In this document: positions 1-9,840 of the stretch, piece by piece
Position numbering within the stretch: the stretch's first letter is position 1
How the letters are laid out: the number at the start of each line of letters is the position of its first letter
Source: Plasmopara viticola
Taxonomy: Eukaryota; Oomycota; Peronosporomycetes; Peronosporales; Peronosporaceae
Reading direction: 5' to 3'
DNA: 64,000 bases
NCBI GenBank assembly: GCA_001695595.3
Contig: MBPM02000162.1
Coordinates: 1-64,000, forward strand
Made by a program: the position numbers and the translations under genes
Notes under the pieces: model-generated
Database searches by the model: none
The model's input: the letters and a program-made list of their open reading frames with translations, nothing else
What the model was told of the DNA's origin: nothing

Positions 1-100
1 GCCTCAGATACGTGAAATCTAGCATCCTGAGCAAGCACATACGCGTTGCAAGCGTAATTTAGCGAGTTCTGCTCCATTTGATGCGCCGGTTCTTCCTACG
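1..100 (+). repeat. Reference subunit A (100 bp)
   Basis: First copy of subunit A in the window, exactly 100 bp. Diagnostic marks are GTGAAATCT at 13-21, GCATCCTGAGCAAGCAC at 22-38, GTTGCAAGCG at 45-54 and the end GATGCGCCGATTCTTCCTACG. By hand count it differs from B at 21 and from C at 23 positions. This particular copy has two private changes, AATTT for AACTT near base 57 and GCCGGT for GCCGAT near base 89. The ACGCGT palindrome lies at 41-46. The same subunit recurs about every 299 bp across the window. Confidence 0.95.
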
Positions 101-200
101 GCGTCAGATCCGTCAAATCTAGCTTCCAGGACATGCAGACACGCGTTCCGTGCGTAACTGAGCGTGTTCTGCTCTATTTGAAGGGACAATTCTTCCTCCA
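101..200 (+). repeat. Reference subunit B (100 bp), carries the variable purine tract
   Basis: First copy of subunit B. Diagnostic marks are GCGTCAGATCCGTC at its start, GGACATGCAGACACGCG around position 29-45, TTCCGTGCGTAACTGAG at 46-62, and a tail in which CTATTTG is followed by a purine tract and ACAATTCTTCCTACA. The tract (subunit positions ~80-85) is the one place where nearly all later copies vary in length. B has a 6-bp inverted repeat, ACACGC at 39-44 and GCGTGT at 62-67, that A and C lack. B and C are the most distant pair, with 27 differences in 100. Confidence 0.95.
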
Positions 201-300
201 GCCTCAGATACGTCTAATACAGCTTCCTGGACATGCAGCCACGCGTTTCAAGTAGAACATAGCGATTGCTGCTCCAATAGAAGCGCCGATTTTTCCCACG
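201..300 (+). repeat. Reference subunit C (100 bp)
   Basis: First copy of subunit C. Diagnostic marks are GATACGTCTAATACAGC at its start, GCAGCCACGCGTTTCAAG at 35-52, GTAGAACATAGCGATTGCTG at 52-71 and the end AGAAGCGCCGATTTTTCCC. Two diagnostic sites divide the window. The ACGTCT form is common in both outer zones, while the homogenised core carries ACATCT almost everywhere. GATTGCTG is the usual form, and GATCGCTG appears sporadically. Confidence 0.95.
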
Positions 301-400
301 GCCTCAGATACGTGAAATCTAGCATCCTGAGCAAGCACATACGCGTTGCAAGCGTAACTTAGCGGGTTCTGCTCCATTTGAAGGGACAATTCTTTCTACA
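301..400 (+). repeat. A/B hybrid subunit (first of four)
   Basis: The first ~80 bases are subunit A, including GCATCCTGAGCAAGC and GTTGCAAGCG. The last ~20 are the B tail (AAGGGACAATTCTTTCTACA), and C follows directly at 401. One subunit is therefore missing from this unit, giving an A/B-C dimer. A and B are about 79% identical and in register, so unequal crossover or gene conversion between neighbouring A and B with a switch near CTCCATTTG explains it. The same hybrid recurs at 1,092-1,190, 2,383-2,482 and 3,066-3,158. Confidence 0.8.
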
Positions 401-598
401 GCCTCAGATACATCTAATACAGCTTCCTGGACATGCAGCCACGCGTTTTAAGTAGACATAGCGATTGCTGCTCAATAGAAGCGCCAATTTTTTCCCACGG
501 CCTCAGATACGTGAAACCAGCATCCTGAGCAAGCACATACGCGTTGCAAGCGTAACTTAGCGAGTTCTGCTCCATTTGATGCGCCGATTCTTCCTACG

Positions 599-694
599 GC
601 GTCAGATCCGTCAAATCTAGCTTTCAGGACATGCAGACAATCGTTCCGTGCGTAACTGAGGTGTTCTGCTCATTTGAGGACAATTCTTCCTACA
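599..694 (+). repeat. B-variant subunit, AATCG type (also 1,388-1,484 and 8,671-8,768)
   Basis: Variant of subunit B with GCTTTCAGGACATGCAGACA, then AATCGTTCC instead of ACGCGTTCC, and ACTGAGGTGTTC instead of ACTGAGCGTGTTC. It has lost the ACGCGT palindrome found in nearly all other subunits. Copies with the same combination lie at 1,388-1,484 (inside the neighbouring duplication) and at 8,671-8,768. The last is 7 kb away, so the variant was spread by exchange within the array. Confidence 0.75.
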
Positions 695-1091
695 GCCTCA
701 GATACATCAATACAGCTTCCTGGACATGCAGCCACGCGTTCAAGTAGAACATAGCGATCGCTGCTCCAATAGAAGCGCCGATTTTTCCCACGGCCTCAGA
801 TACGTGAAATCTAGCATCCTGAGCAAGCACATACGCGTTGCAAGCGTAACTTAGCGAGTTCTGCTCCATTTGATGCGCCGATTCTTCCTACGGCGTCAGA
901 TCCGTCAAATCTAGCTTCCAGGACATGCAGACACGCGTTCCGTGCGTAACTGAGCGTGTTCTGCTCTATTTGAAGGGACAATTCTTCCTACAGCCTCAGA
1001 TACGTCTAATACAGCTTCCTGGACATGCAGCCACGCGTTTCAAGTAGAACATAGCGATTGCTGCTCCAATAGAAGCGCCGATTTTTCCCAC

Positions 1092-1883
1092 GCCTCAGAT
1101 ACGTGAATCTAGCATCCTGAGCAAGCACATATGCGTTGCAAGCGTAACTTAGCGGTTCTGCTCCATTTGAAGGGACAATTCTCTTCTACAGCCTCAGATA
1201 CATCTAATACAGCTTCCTGGACATGCAGCCACGCGTTTAAGTAGAACATAGCGATTGCTGCTCCAATAGAAGCGCCAATTTTTCCCACGGCCTCAGATAC
1301 GTGAAATCTAGCATCCTGAGCAAGCACATACGCGTGCAAGCGTAACTTAGCGAGTTCTGCTCCATTTGATCGCCGATTCTTCCTACGGCTCAGATCCGTC
1401 AAATCTAGCTTTCAGGACATGCAGACAATCGTTCCGTGCGTAACTGAGGTGTTCTGCTCTATTTGAAGGACAATTCTTCCTACAGCCTCAGAACGTTTAA
1501 TACAGCTTCCTGGACATGCAGCCACGCGTTTCAAGTAGAACATAGCGATCGCTGCTCCAATAGAAGCGCCGATTTTTCCCACGGCCTCAGATACGTCAAA
1601 TCTAGCATCCTGAGCAAGCACATACGCGTTGCAAGCGTAACTTAGCGAGTTCTGCTCCATTTGATGCGCCGATTCTTCCTACGGCGTCAGATCCGTCAAA
1701 TCTAGCTTCCAGGACATGCAGACACGCGTTCCGTGCGTAACTGAGCGTGTTCTGCTCTATTTGAAGGGACAATTCTTCCTACAGCCTCAGATACGTCAAA
1801 TACAGCTTCCTGGACATGCAGCCACGCGTTTCAAGTAGAACATAGCGATTGCTGCTCCAATAGAAGCGCCGATTTTTCCCACG
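1092..1883. repeat. Eight-subunit duplication, copy 2
   Basis: Second copy of the block at 301-1,091, 792 bp long and directly adjoining it. Subunits start at 1,092 (A/B hybrid), 1,191 (C), 1,290 (A), 1,388 (B variant), 1,485 (C), 1,584 (A), 1,684 (B) and 1,784 (C). It differs from copy 1 at a few sites, including AACGTTTAATAC in place of ATACATCAATAC in the second C, and GTCAAATCT in place of GTGAAATCT in the following A. The copies have therefore diverged slightly, or were resolved differently. Confidence 0.8.
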
Positions 1884-2183
1884 GCCTCAGATACGTGAAA
1901 TCTAGCATCCTGAGCAAGCACATACGCGTTGCAAGCGTAACTTAGCGAGTTCTGCTCCATTTGATGCGCCGATTCTTCCTACGGCGTCAGATCCGTCAAA
2001 TCTAGCTTCCAGGACATGCAGACACGCGTTCCGTGCGTAACTAAGCGTGTTCTGCTCTATTTGAAGGGACAATTCTTCCTACAGCCTCAGATACGTTTAA
2101 TACAGCTTCCTGGACATGCAGCCGCGCGTTTTAAGTAGAAATTAGCGATTGCTGCTCCAATAGAAGCGCCGATTCTTCCCACG

Positions 2184-2482
2184 GCTCAGATACGTCAAAT
2201 CTTGCTTCCTGAGCAAGCACTTATGCGTTGCAAGCGAACCTTAGCGTGTTCTGCTCCATTTGAAGCGCCGATTCTTCCTACGGCCTCAGATACGTCAAAT
2301 GTAGCTTTCAGGACATGCATACATGCGTTCCGAGCGTGACTAAGCGAGTTCTTCTCCAGTAGAAGCGCCGATTCTTCCTACGGCCTCAGATACGTCAAAT
2401 CTAGCATTCTGAGCAAGCACATATGCGTTGCAAGCGTAACTTAGCGTGTTCTGCTCTATTTGAAGAGACAATTCTTCCTCCA
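2184..2482 (+). repeat. Divergent subunit block D-E-F, best copy
   Basis: Three subunits of about 100 bp that do not fit standard A, B or C. D (2,184-2,282) is A-like with ACGTCAAATCTTGCTTCC, TATGCGTTGC and a GAAGCGCCG end. E (2,283-2,382) has CTTTCAGGACATGCATACATG, TTCCGAGCGTGACTAAGCG and CTTCTCCAGTAGAAGCG. F (2,383-2,482) starts A-like (GCATTCTGAGCAAGCACATATG) and ends with a B tail. The preceding C (2,084-2,183) is also atypical, with GCCGCGCGTTTTAAG and AAATTAGCG. This is probably an older or alternative higher-order lineage embedded in the array. It is the most complete of five copies. Confidence 0.8.
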
Positions 2483-2877
2483 GCCTCAGATACGTCTAAC
2501 ACAGTTTCCTGGACATGCAGCCACGCGTTTCAAGTAGAACATAGCGATTGCTGCTCCAATAGAAGCGCCGATTTTTCCCACGGCCTCAGATACGTGAATT
2601 CTAGCATCCTGAGCAAGCATATACGCGTTGCAAGCGTAACTTAGCGAGTTCTGCTCCATTTGATGCGCCGATTCTTCCTACGGCGTCAGATCCGTCAAAT
2701 CTAGCTTCCAGGACATGCAGACACGCGTTCCGTGCGTAACTGAGCGTGTTCTGCTCTATTTGAAGAGACAATTCTTTCTCCAGCCTCAGATACGTCTAAT
2801 ACAGCTTCCTGGACATGCGCCAGCGTTTTAAGTAGAAACTAGCGATTCTGCTCCAATAGAAGCGCGATTTTCCCACG

Positions 2878-3158
2878 GCTCAGATACGTCAATCTAGCTT
2901 CCTGAGCAAGCACATGCATTGCAAGCGAACTAGCGTGTTCTGCTCCATTTGAAGCGCCGATTCTTCCTACGGCCTCAGATACGTCAAATAGCTTCAGGAC
3001 ATGCATACATGCGTTCCGAGCGTGACTAGCGATTCTGCTCCATAGAAGCGCCGATTCTTCCTACGGCCTCAGATACGTCAAATCTAGATTCTGGCAAGCA
3101 CATATGCGTGCAGTAACTTACGGGTTCTGCTCCATTTGAAGGGACAATTCTTTCTACA
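2878..3158 (+). repeat. Divergent subunit block D-E-F, second copy, shortened
   Basis: Same order and markers as the block at 2,184-2,482, with numerous missing bases. D is at 2,878-2,971, E at 2,972-3,065 (GCATACATGCG, TTCCGAGCGTGAC) and F at 3,066-3,158, which again ends in a B tail and is followed by C at 3,159. The start lies 694 bp after the start of the first copy. The preceding C also shares the TTTTAAG and AAACTAGCG variants, so the duplicated segment includes that C. Confidence 0.75.
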
Positions 3159-3752
3159 GCCTCAGATACATCTAATACAGCTTCCTGGACATGCAGCCAC
3201 GCGTTTCAAGTAGAACATAGCGATTGCTGCTCCAATAGAAGGCCGATTTTTCCCACGGCCTCAGATACGTGAAATCTAGCATCCTGAGCAAGCACATACG
3301 CGTTGCAAGCGTAACTTAGCGAGTTCTGCTCCATTTGATGCGCCGATTCTTCCTACGGCGTCAGATCCGTCAAATCTAGCTTCCAGGACATGCAGACACG
3401 CGTTCCGTGCGTAACTGAGCGTGTTCTGCTCTATTTGAAGGGACAATTCTTCCTACAGCCTCAGATACGTTCAATACAGCTTCCTGGACATGCAGCCACG
3501 CGTTTCAAGTAGAACATAGCGATTGCTGCTCCAATAGAAGCGCCGATTTTTCCCACGGCCTCAGATACGTGAAATCTAGCATCCTGAGCAAGCACATACG
3601 CGTTGCAAGCGTAACTTAGCGAGTTCTGCTCCATTTGATCGCGATTCTTCCTACGGCGTCAGATCCGTCAAATCTAGCTTCCAGGACATGCAGACACGCG
3701 TTCCGTGCGTAACTAGCGTGATCTGCTCAATTTAGAAGGACATTTTTCCCCA

Positions 3753-3845
3753 GCCTCAGATACGTGAAATACATCCTGACATGCAGCCGCGCGTTAAGTA
3801 TAACTTAGCGAGTTCTGCTCCATGATGCGCCGATTCTTTCCTACG
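3753..3845 (+). repeat. C/A mosaic subunit
   Basis: This 93-bp subunit starts A-like (GATACGTGAAAT), changes to C in the middle (CTGACATGCAGCCGCGCG, TTAAGTA) and returns to A (TAACTTAGCGAGTTCTGC) before B begins at 3,846. The segment just before it (~3,711-3,752) is also disturbed: GATCTGCTCAATTTAGAAGG replaces the normal end of B. The local unit is B-(C/A)-B, so one subunit is missing. Fusion of C and A by exchange, or a merged consensus, are both possible. Confidence 0.7.
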
Positions 3846-6800
3846 GCGTCAGATCGTCAAATCTAGCTCCTGAGCAAGACACGCGTTCCGTGCGTAACTG
3901 AGCGTGTTCTGCTCTATTTGAGGGACAATTCTTCTACAGCCTCAGATACATCTAATACAGCTTCCTGGACATGCAGCCACGCGTTTCAAGTAGAAATAGC
4001 GATTGCTGCTCCAATAGAAGCGCCGATTTTTCCACGGCCTCAGATACGTGAAATCTAGCATCCTGAGCAAGCACATACGGTTGCAAGCGTAACTTAGCGA
4101 GTTCTGCTCCATTTGATGCGCCGATTCTTCCTACGGCGTCAGATCCGTCAAATCTAGCTTCCAGGACATGCAGACACGCGTTCCGTGCGTAACTGAGCGT
4201 GTTCTGCTCTATTTGAAGACAATTCTTCCTCCAGCCTCAGATACGTCTAATACAGCTTCCTGGACATGCAGCCACGCGTTTCAAGTAGAACATAGCGATT
4301 GCTGCTCCAATAGAAGCGCCGATTTTTCCCACGGCCTCAGATACGTGAAATCTAGCATCCTGAGCAAGCACATACGCGTTGCAAGCGTAACTTAGCGAGT
4401 TCTGCTCCATTTGATGCGCCGATTCTTCCTACGGCGTCAGATCCGTCAAATCTAGCTTCCAGGACATGCAGACACGCGTTCCGTGCGAAACTGAGCGTTT
4501 TCTGCTCTATTTGAAGGGACAATTCTTCCTACAGCCTCAGATACGTCTAATACAGCTTCCTGGACATGCAGCCACGCGTTTCAAGTAGAACATAGCGATT
4601 GCTGCTCCAATAGAAGCGCCGATTTTTCCCACGGCCTCAGATACGTGAAATCTAGCATCCTGAGCAAGCACATACGCGTTGCAAGCGTAACTTAGCGAGT
4701 TCTGCTCCATTTGATGCGCCGATTCTTCCTACGCGTCAGATCCGTCAAATCTAGCTTCCAGGACATGCAGACACGCGTTCGTGCGTAACTGAGCGTGTTC
4801 TGCTCATTTGAAGGACAATTCTTCCTACAGCCTCAGATACGTCTAATACAGCTTCCTGGACATGCAGCCACGCGTTTCAAGTAGAACATAGCGATTGCTG
4901 CTCCAATAGAAGCGCCGAATTTCCCCACGGCCTCAGATACGTGAAATCTAGCATCCTGAGCAAGTACATACGCGTTGCAAGCGTAACTTAGCGAGTTCTG
5001 CTCCATTTGATGCGCCGATTCTTCCTACGGCGTCAGATCCGTCAAATCTAGCTTCCAGGACATGCAGACACGCGTTCCGTGCGTAACTGAGCGTGTTCTG
5101 CTCTATTTGAAGGGACAATTCTTCCTACAGCCTCAGATACGTCAAATACAGCTTCCTGGACATGCAGCCACGCGTTTCAAGTAGAACATAGCGATTGCTG
5201 CTCCAATAGAAGAGCCGATTTTTTCCCACGGCCTCAGATACGTGAAATCTAGCATCCTGAGCAAGCACATACGCGTTGCAAGCGTAACTTAGCGAGTTCT
5301 GCTCCATTTGATGCGCGATTCTTCCTACGGCGTCAGATCCGTCAAATCTAGCTTCCAGGACATGCAGACACGCGTTCCGTGCGTAACTGAGCGTGTTCTG
5401 CTCTATTTGAAGGGACAATTCTTCCTACAGCCTCAGATACGTCTAATACAGCTTCCTGGACATGCAGCCACGCGTTTCAAGTAGAACATAGCGATTGCTG
5501 CTCCAATAGAAGCGCCGATTTTTCCCACGGCCTCAGATACGTGAAATCTAGCATCCTGAGCAAGCACATACGCGTTGCAAGCGTAACTTAGCGAGTTCTG
5601 CTCCATTTGATGCGCCGATTCTTCCTACGGCGTCAGATCCGTCAAATCTAGCTTCCAGGACATGCAGACACGCGTTCCGTGCGTAACTGAGCGTGTTCTG
5701 CTCTATTTGAAGGGACAATTCTTCCTCAGCCTCAGATACGTCTAATACAGCTTCCTGGACATGCAGCCACGCGTTTCAAGTAGAACATAGCGATTGCTGC
5801 TCCAATAGAAGCGCCGATTTTTCCCACGGCCTCAGATACGTGAAATCTAGCATCCTGAGCAAGCACATACGCGTTGCAAGCGTAACTTAGCGAGTTCTGC
5901 TCCATTTGATGCGCCGATTCTTCCTACGGCGTCAGATCCGTCAAATCTAGCTTCCAGGACATGCAGACACGCGTTCCGTGCGTAACTGAGCGTGTTCTGC
6001 TCTATTTGAAGGACAATTCTTCCTACAGCCTCAGATACGTCAAATCCAGCTTCCTGGACATGCAGCCACGCGTTTCAAGTAAACATAGCGATTGCTGCTC
6101 CAATAGAAGAGCCGATTTTTCCCACGGCCTCAGATACGTGAATTCTAGCATCCTGAGCAAGCACATACGCGTTGCAAGCGTAACTTAGCGAGTTCTGCTC
6201 CATTTGATGCGCCGATTCTTCCTACGGCGTCAGATCCGTCAAATCTAGCTTCCAGGACATGCAGACACGCGTTCCGTGCGTAACTGAGCGTGTTTCTGCT
6301 CTATTTGAAGGGACAATTCTTCCTACAGCCTCAGATACGTCTAATACAGCTTCCTGGACATGCAGCCACGCGTTTCAAGTAGAACATAGCGATTGCTGCT
6401 CCAATAGAAGCGCCGATTTTTCCCACGGCCTCAGATACGTGAAATCTAGCATCCTGAGCAAGCACATACGCGTTGCAAGCGTAACTTAGCGAGTTCTGCT
6501 CCATTTGATGCGCCGATTCTTCCTACGGCGTCAGATCCGTCAAATCTAGCTTCCAGGACATGCAGACACGCGTTCCGTGCGTAACTGAGCGTGTTCTGCT
6601 CTATTTGAAGGGACAATTCTTCCTCCAGCCTCAGATACGTCAAATACAGCTTCCTGGACATGCAGCACGCGTTTCAAGTAGAACATAGCGATTGCTGCTC
6701 CAATAGAAGCGCGATTTTTCCACGGCCTCAGATACGTGAAATCTAGCATCCTGAGCAAGCATACGCGTTGCAAGCGTAACTTAGCGAGTTCTGCTCCATT

Positions 6801-7007
6801 TGATGCGCCGATTCTTCCTACGGCGTCAGATCCGTCAAATCTAGCTTCCAGGACATGCAGACACGCGTTCCGTGCGTAACTAGCGTGTTCTGCTCTATTT
6901 GAAGGACAATTCTTCCTACAGCTCAGATACGTAAACAGCTTCCTGGACATGCAGCACGCGTTTAAGTAGAATAGCGATTGCTGCTCCTAGAAGCGCCGAT
7001 TCTTTAC

Positions 7008-7195
7008 GCTCAGATACGTCAAATCGCTTCCTGAGCAGCACATATGCGTTGCAAGCGACTAGCGTGTTCTGCTCCAATAGAAGCGCCGATTCTTCCACGG
7101 CCTCAGATACGTCAAATCTAGCTTTCAGAACAGCATACGCGTTCCGAGCGTAACTAAGCGAGTTCTGCTCCATAGATGCGCCGATTCTTCCTACG
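7008..7195 (+). repeat. Divergent subunit block D-E, third copy
   Basis: D (7,008-7,099) carries ACGTCAAATCGCTTCC and CATATGCGTTGCAAGCG. E (7,100-7,195) carries GCTTTCAGAACAG and TTCCGAGCGTAACTAAGCG. Instead of an F subunit, a degraded B follows at 7,196. The preceding C (from ~6,922) shows the TTTAAG form seen before the other copies. Many single bases are absent, as in the second copy. Confidence 0.7.
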
Positions 7196-9694
7196 GCTCA
7201 GATCCGTCAAATCTAGCTTCTGAGCACACATAGCGTTCGTGCGTAACTAGCGTGTTCTGCTCATTTGAGGGACAATTCTTCCTACAGCCTCAGATACATC
7301 TAATACAGCTTCCTGGACATGCAGCCACGCGTTTCAAGTAGAACATAGCGATTGCTGCTCCAATAGAAGCGCCGATTTTCCCACGGCCTCAGATACGTGA
7401 AATCTAGCATCCTGAGCAAGCACATACGCGTTGCAAGCGTAACTTAGCGAGTTCTGCTCCATTTGATGCGCCGATTCTTCCTACGGCGTCAGATCCGTCA
7501 AATCTAGCTTCCAGGACATGCAGACACGCGTTTCCGTGCGTAACTGAGCGTGTTCTGCTCATTTGAAGGACAATTCTTTCCTACAGCCTCAGATACGTCT
7601 AATACAGCTTCCTGGACATGCAGCCACGCGTTTCAAGTAGAACATAGCGATTGCTGCTCCAATAGAAGCGCCGATTTTTCCCACGGCCTCAGATACGTGA
7701 AATCTAGCATCCTGAGCAAGCACATATTACGCGTTGCAAGCGTAACTTAGCAAGTTCTGCTCCATTTGATGCGCCGATTCTTCCTACGCGTCAGATTCCG
7801 TCAATCTAGCTTCCAGGACATGCAGACACGCGTTCCGTGCGTAACTGAGCGTGTTCTGCTCATAGAAGGACAATTTTCCACGCCTCAGATACGTCTAATA
7901 CAGCTTCCTGGACAGCAGCACGCGTTTCAAGTACATAGCGATTGCTGCTCCAATAGAAGCGCCGATTTTCCCACGGCCTCAGATACGTGAAATCTAGCAT
8001 CCGACAAGCACATACGCGTTGCAAGCGTAAACTTAGCGAGTTCTGCTCCATTTGATGCGCCGATTCTTCCTACGGCGTCAGATCGTCAAATCTAGCTTCC
8101 AGGACATGCAGACACGCGTTCCGTGCGTAACAAGCGTGTTTGCTCTATTTGAAGACAATTCTTCTACAGCCTCAGATACATCTAATACAGCTTCCTGGAC
8201 ATGCAGCCACGCGTTTTCAAGTAGACATAGCGATTGCTGCTCCAATAGAAGCGCCGATTTTTCCCACAGCCTCAGATACGTGAAACCAGCATCCTGAGCA
8301 AGCACATACGCGTTGCAAGCGTAACTTAGCGAGTTCTGCTCCATTTGATGCGCCGATTCTTCCTACGGCGTCAGATCCGTCAAATCTAGCTTCCAGGACA
8401 TGCAGACACGCGTTCCGTGTGTAAATGAGCGTGTTCTGCTCATTTTTGAAGGGACAATTCTTCCTTCAGCCTCAGATACGTCTAATACAGCTTCCTGGAC
8501 ATGCAGCCACGCGTTTCAAGTAGAACATAGCGATTGCTGCTCACAATAGAAGCGCCGATTTTTCCCACGGCCTCAGATACGTGAAATCTAGCATCCTGAG
8601 CAAGCACATACGCGTTGCAAGCGTAACTTAGCGAGTTCTGCTCCATTTTGATGCGCCGATTCTTCCTACGGCGTCAGATCCGTCAAATCTAGCTTTCAGG
8701 ACATGCAGACAATCGTTCCGTGCGTAACTGAGGTGTTCTGCTCTATTTGAAGGGACAATTCTTCCTCAGCCTCAGATACGTCTAATAACAGCTTCCTGGA
8801 CATGCAGCCACGCGTTTCAAGTAGAACATAGCGATTGCTGCTCCAATAGAAGCGCCGATTTTTCCCACGGCCTCAGATACGTGAAATCTAGCATCCTGAG
8901 CAAGCACATACGCGTTGCAAGCGTAACTTAGCGAGTTCTGCTCCATTTGATGCGCCGATTCTTCCTACGGCGTCAGATCCGTCAAATCTAGCTTCCAGGA
9001 CATGCAGACACGCGTTCCGTGCGTAACTGAGCGTGTTCTGCTCTATTTGAAGGGACAATTCTTCCTCCAGCCTCAGATACGTCTAATACAGCTTCCTGGA
9101 CATGCAGCCACGCGTTTCAAGTAGAACATAGCGATTGCTGCTCCAATAGAAGCGCCGATTTTTCCCACGGCCTCAGATACGTGAAATCTAGCATCCTGAG
9201 CAAGCACATACGCGTTTCAAGCGTAACTTAGCGAGTTCTGCTCCATTTGATGCGCCGATTTTTCCTACGGTTTCAGATTGTCAAATCTAGCTTCCAGGAC
9301 ATGCAGACACGCGTTCCGTGCGTAACTGAGCGTGTTCTGCTCTATTTGAAGGGACAATTCTTCCTACAGCCTCAGATACGTCTAATACAGCTTCCTGGAC
9401 ATGCAGCCACGCGTTTCAAGTAGAACATAGCGATTGCTGCTCCAATAGAAGCGCCGATTTTTCCCACGGCCTCAGATACGTGAAATCTAGCATCCTGAGC
9501 AAGCACATACGCGTTTCAAGCGTAACTTAGCGAGTTCTGCTCCATTTGATGCGCCGATTCTTCCTACGGCGTCAGATCCGTCAAATCTAGCTTCCAGGAC
9601 ATGCAGACACGCGTTCCGTGCGTAACTGAGCGTGTTCTGCTCTATTTGAAGACAATTCTTCCTCAGCCTCAGATACATCTAATACAGCTTCCTG

Positions 9695-9840
9695 GATGCA
9701 ACGCGTTTCAAGTCGAGCTCCAATAGAAGCGCAGCGTTTATCTAGCCCTGCAGACATACGTGAATTCTGCACTGCTCCATTTGAGCGCGACCTACGGCCT
9801 CAGATACGTAAATCTAGCATCGACAGCATACGCGTTTAAG
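9695..9840. repeat. Scrambled stretch with subunit order lost
   Basis: From about CCTGGATGCAACGCGTTTC onward the subunit pattern breaks down. Short recognisable pieces of C (CGAGCTCCAATAGAAGCGC) and A (TACGTGAATTCTGC, CTGCTCCATTTGAG) are joined by AGCGTTTATCTAGCCCTGCAG, a piece I cannot align cleanly to any subunit. Standard A sequence is regained with CGTAACTTAGCGAGTT at about 9,840. This is either a local deletion/rearrangement cluster or a poorly resolved consensus. No foreign element is visible in it. Confidence 0.6.

Larger units (their letters stand above)
301..1091. repeat. Eight-subunit duplication, copy 1
   Basis: This 791-bp block reads A/B hybrid (301-400), C (401-499), A (500-598), B variant (599-694), C (695-792), A (793-892), B (893-992), C (993-1,091). 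The same order with the same private markers follows directly at 1,092-1,883. Shared markers are the hybrid subunit, GCGCCAATTT in the first C, a B subunit with CTTTCAGGACATGCAGACAATCG, and GATCGCTG in the second C. The shared rare markers make a local duplication of eight subunits the simplest explanation. Confidence 0.8.

Noticed and set aside
6546..6950. Longest open frame, 134 codons on the minus strand, and ~94-97-codon minus-strand frames elsewhere (e.g. 5,125-5,418, 10,584-10,868)
   Set aside because: These run across subunit borders and depend on missing bases in the local copies. Intact units stop the same frames. The translations are only the antisense of the satellite.
9741..9770. 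Possible short foreign insert in the scrambled stretch
   Set aside because: The unassigned piece is only about 20 bp and still resembles merged subunit fragments, so it is too short to call an insertion.
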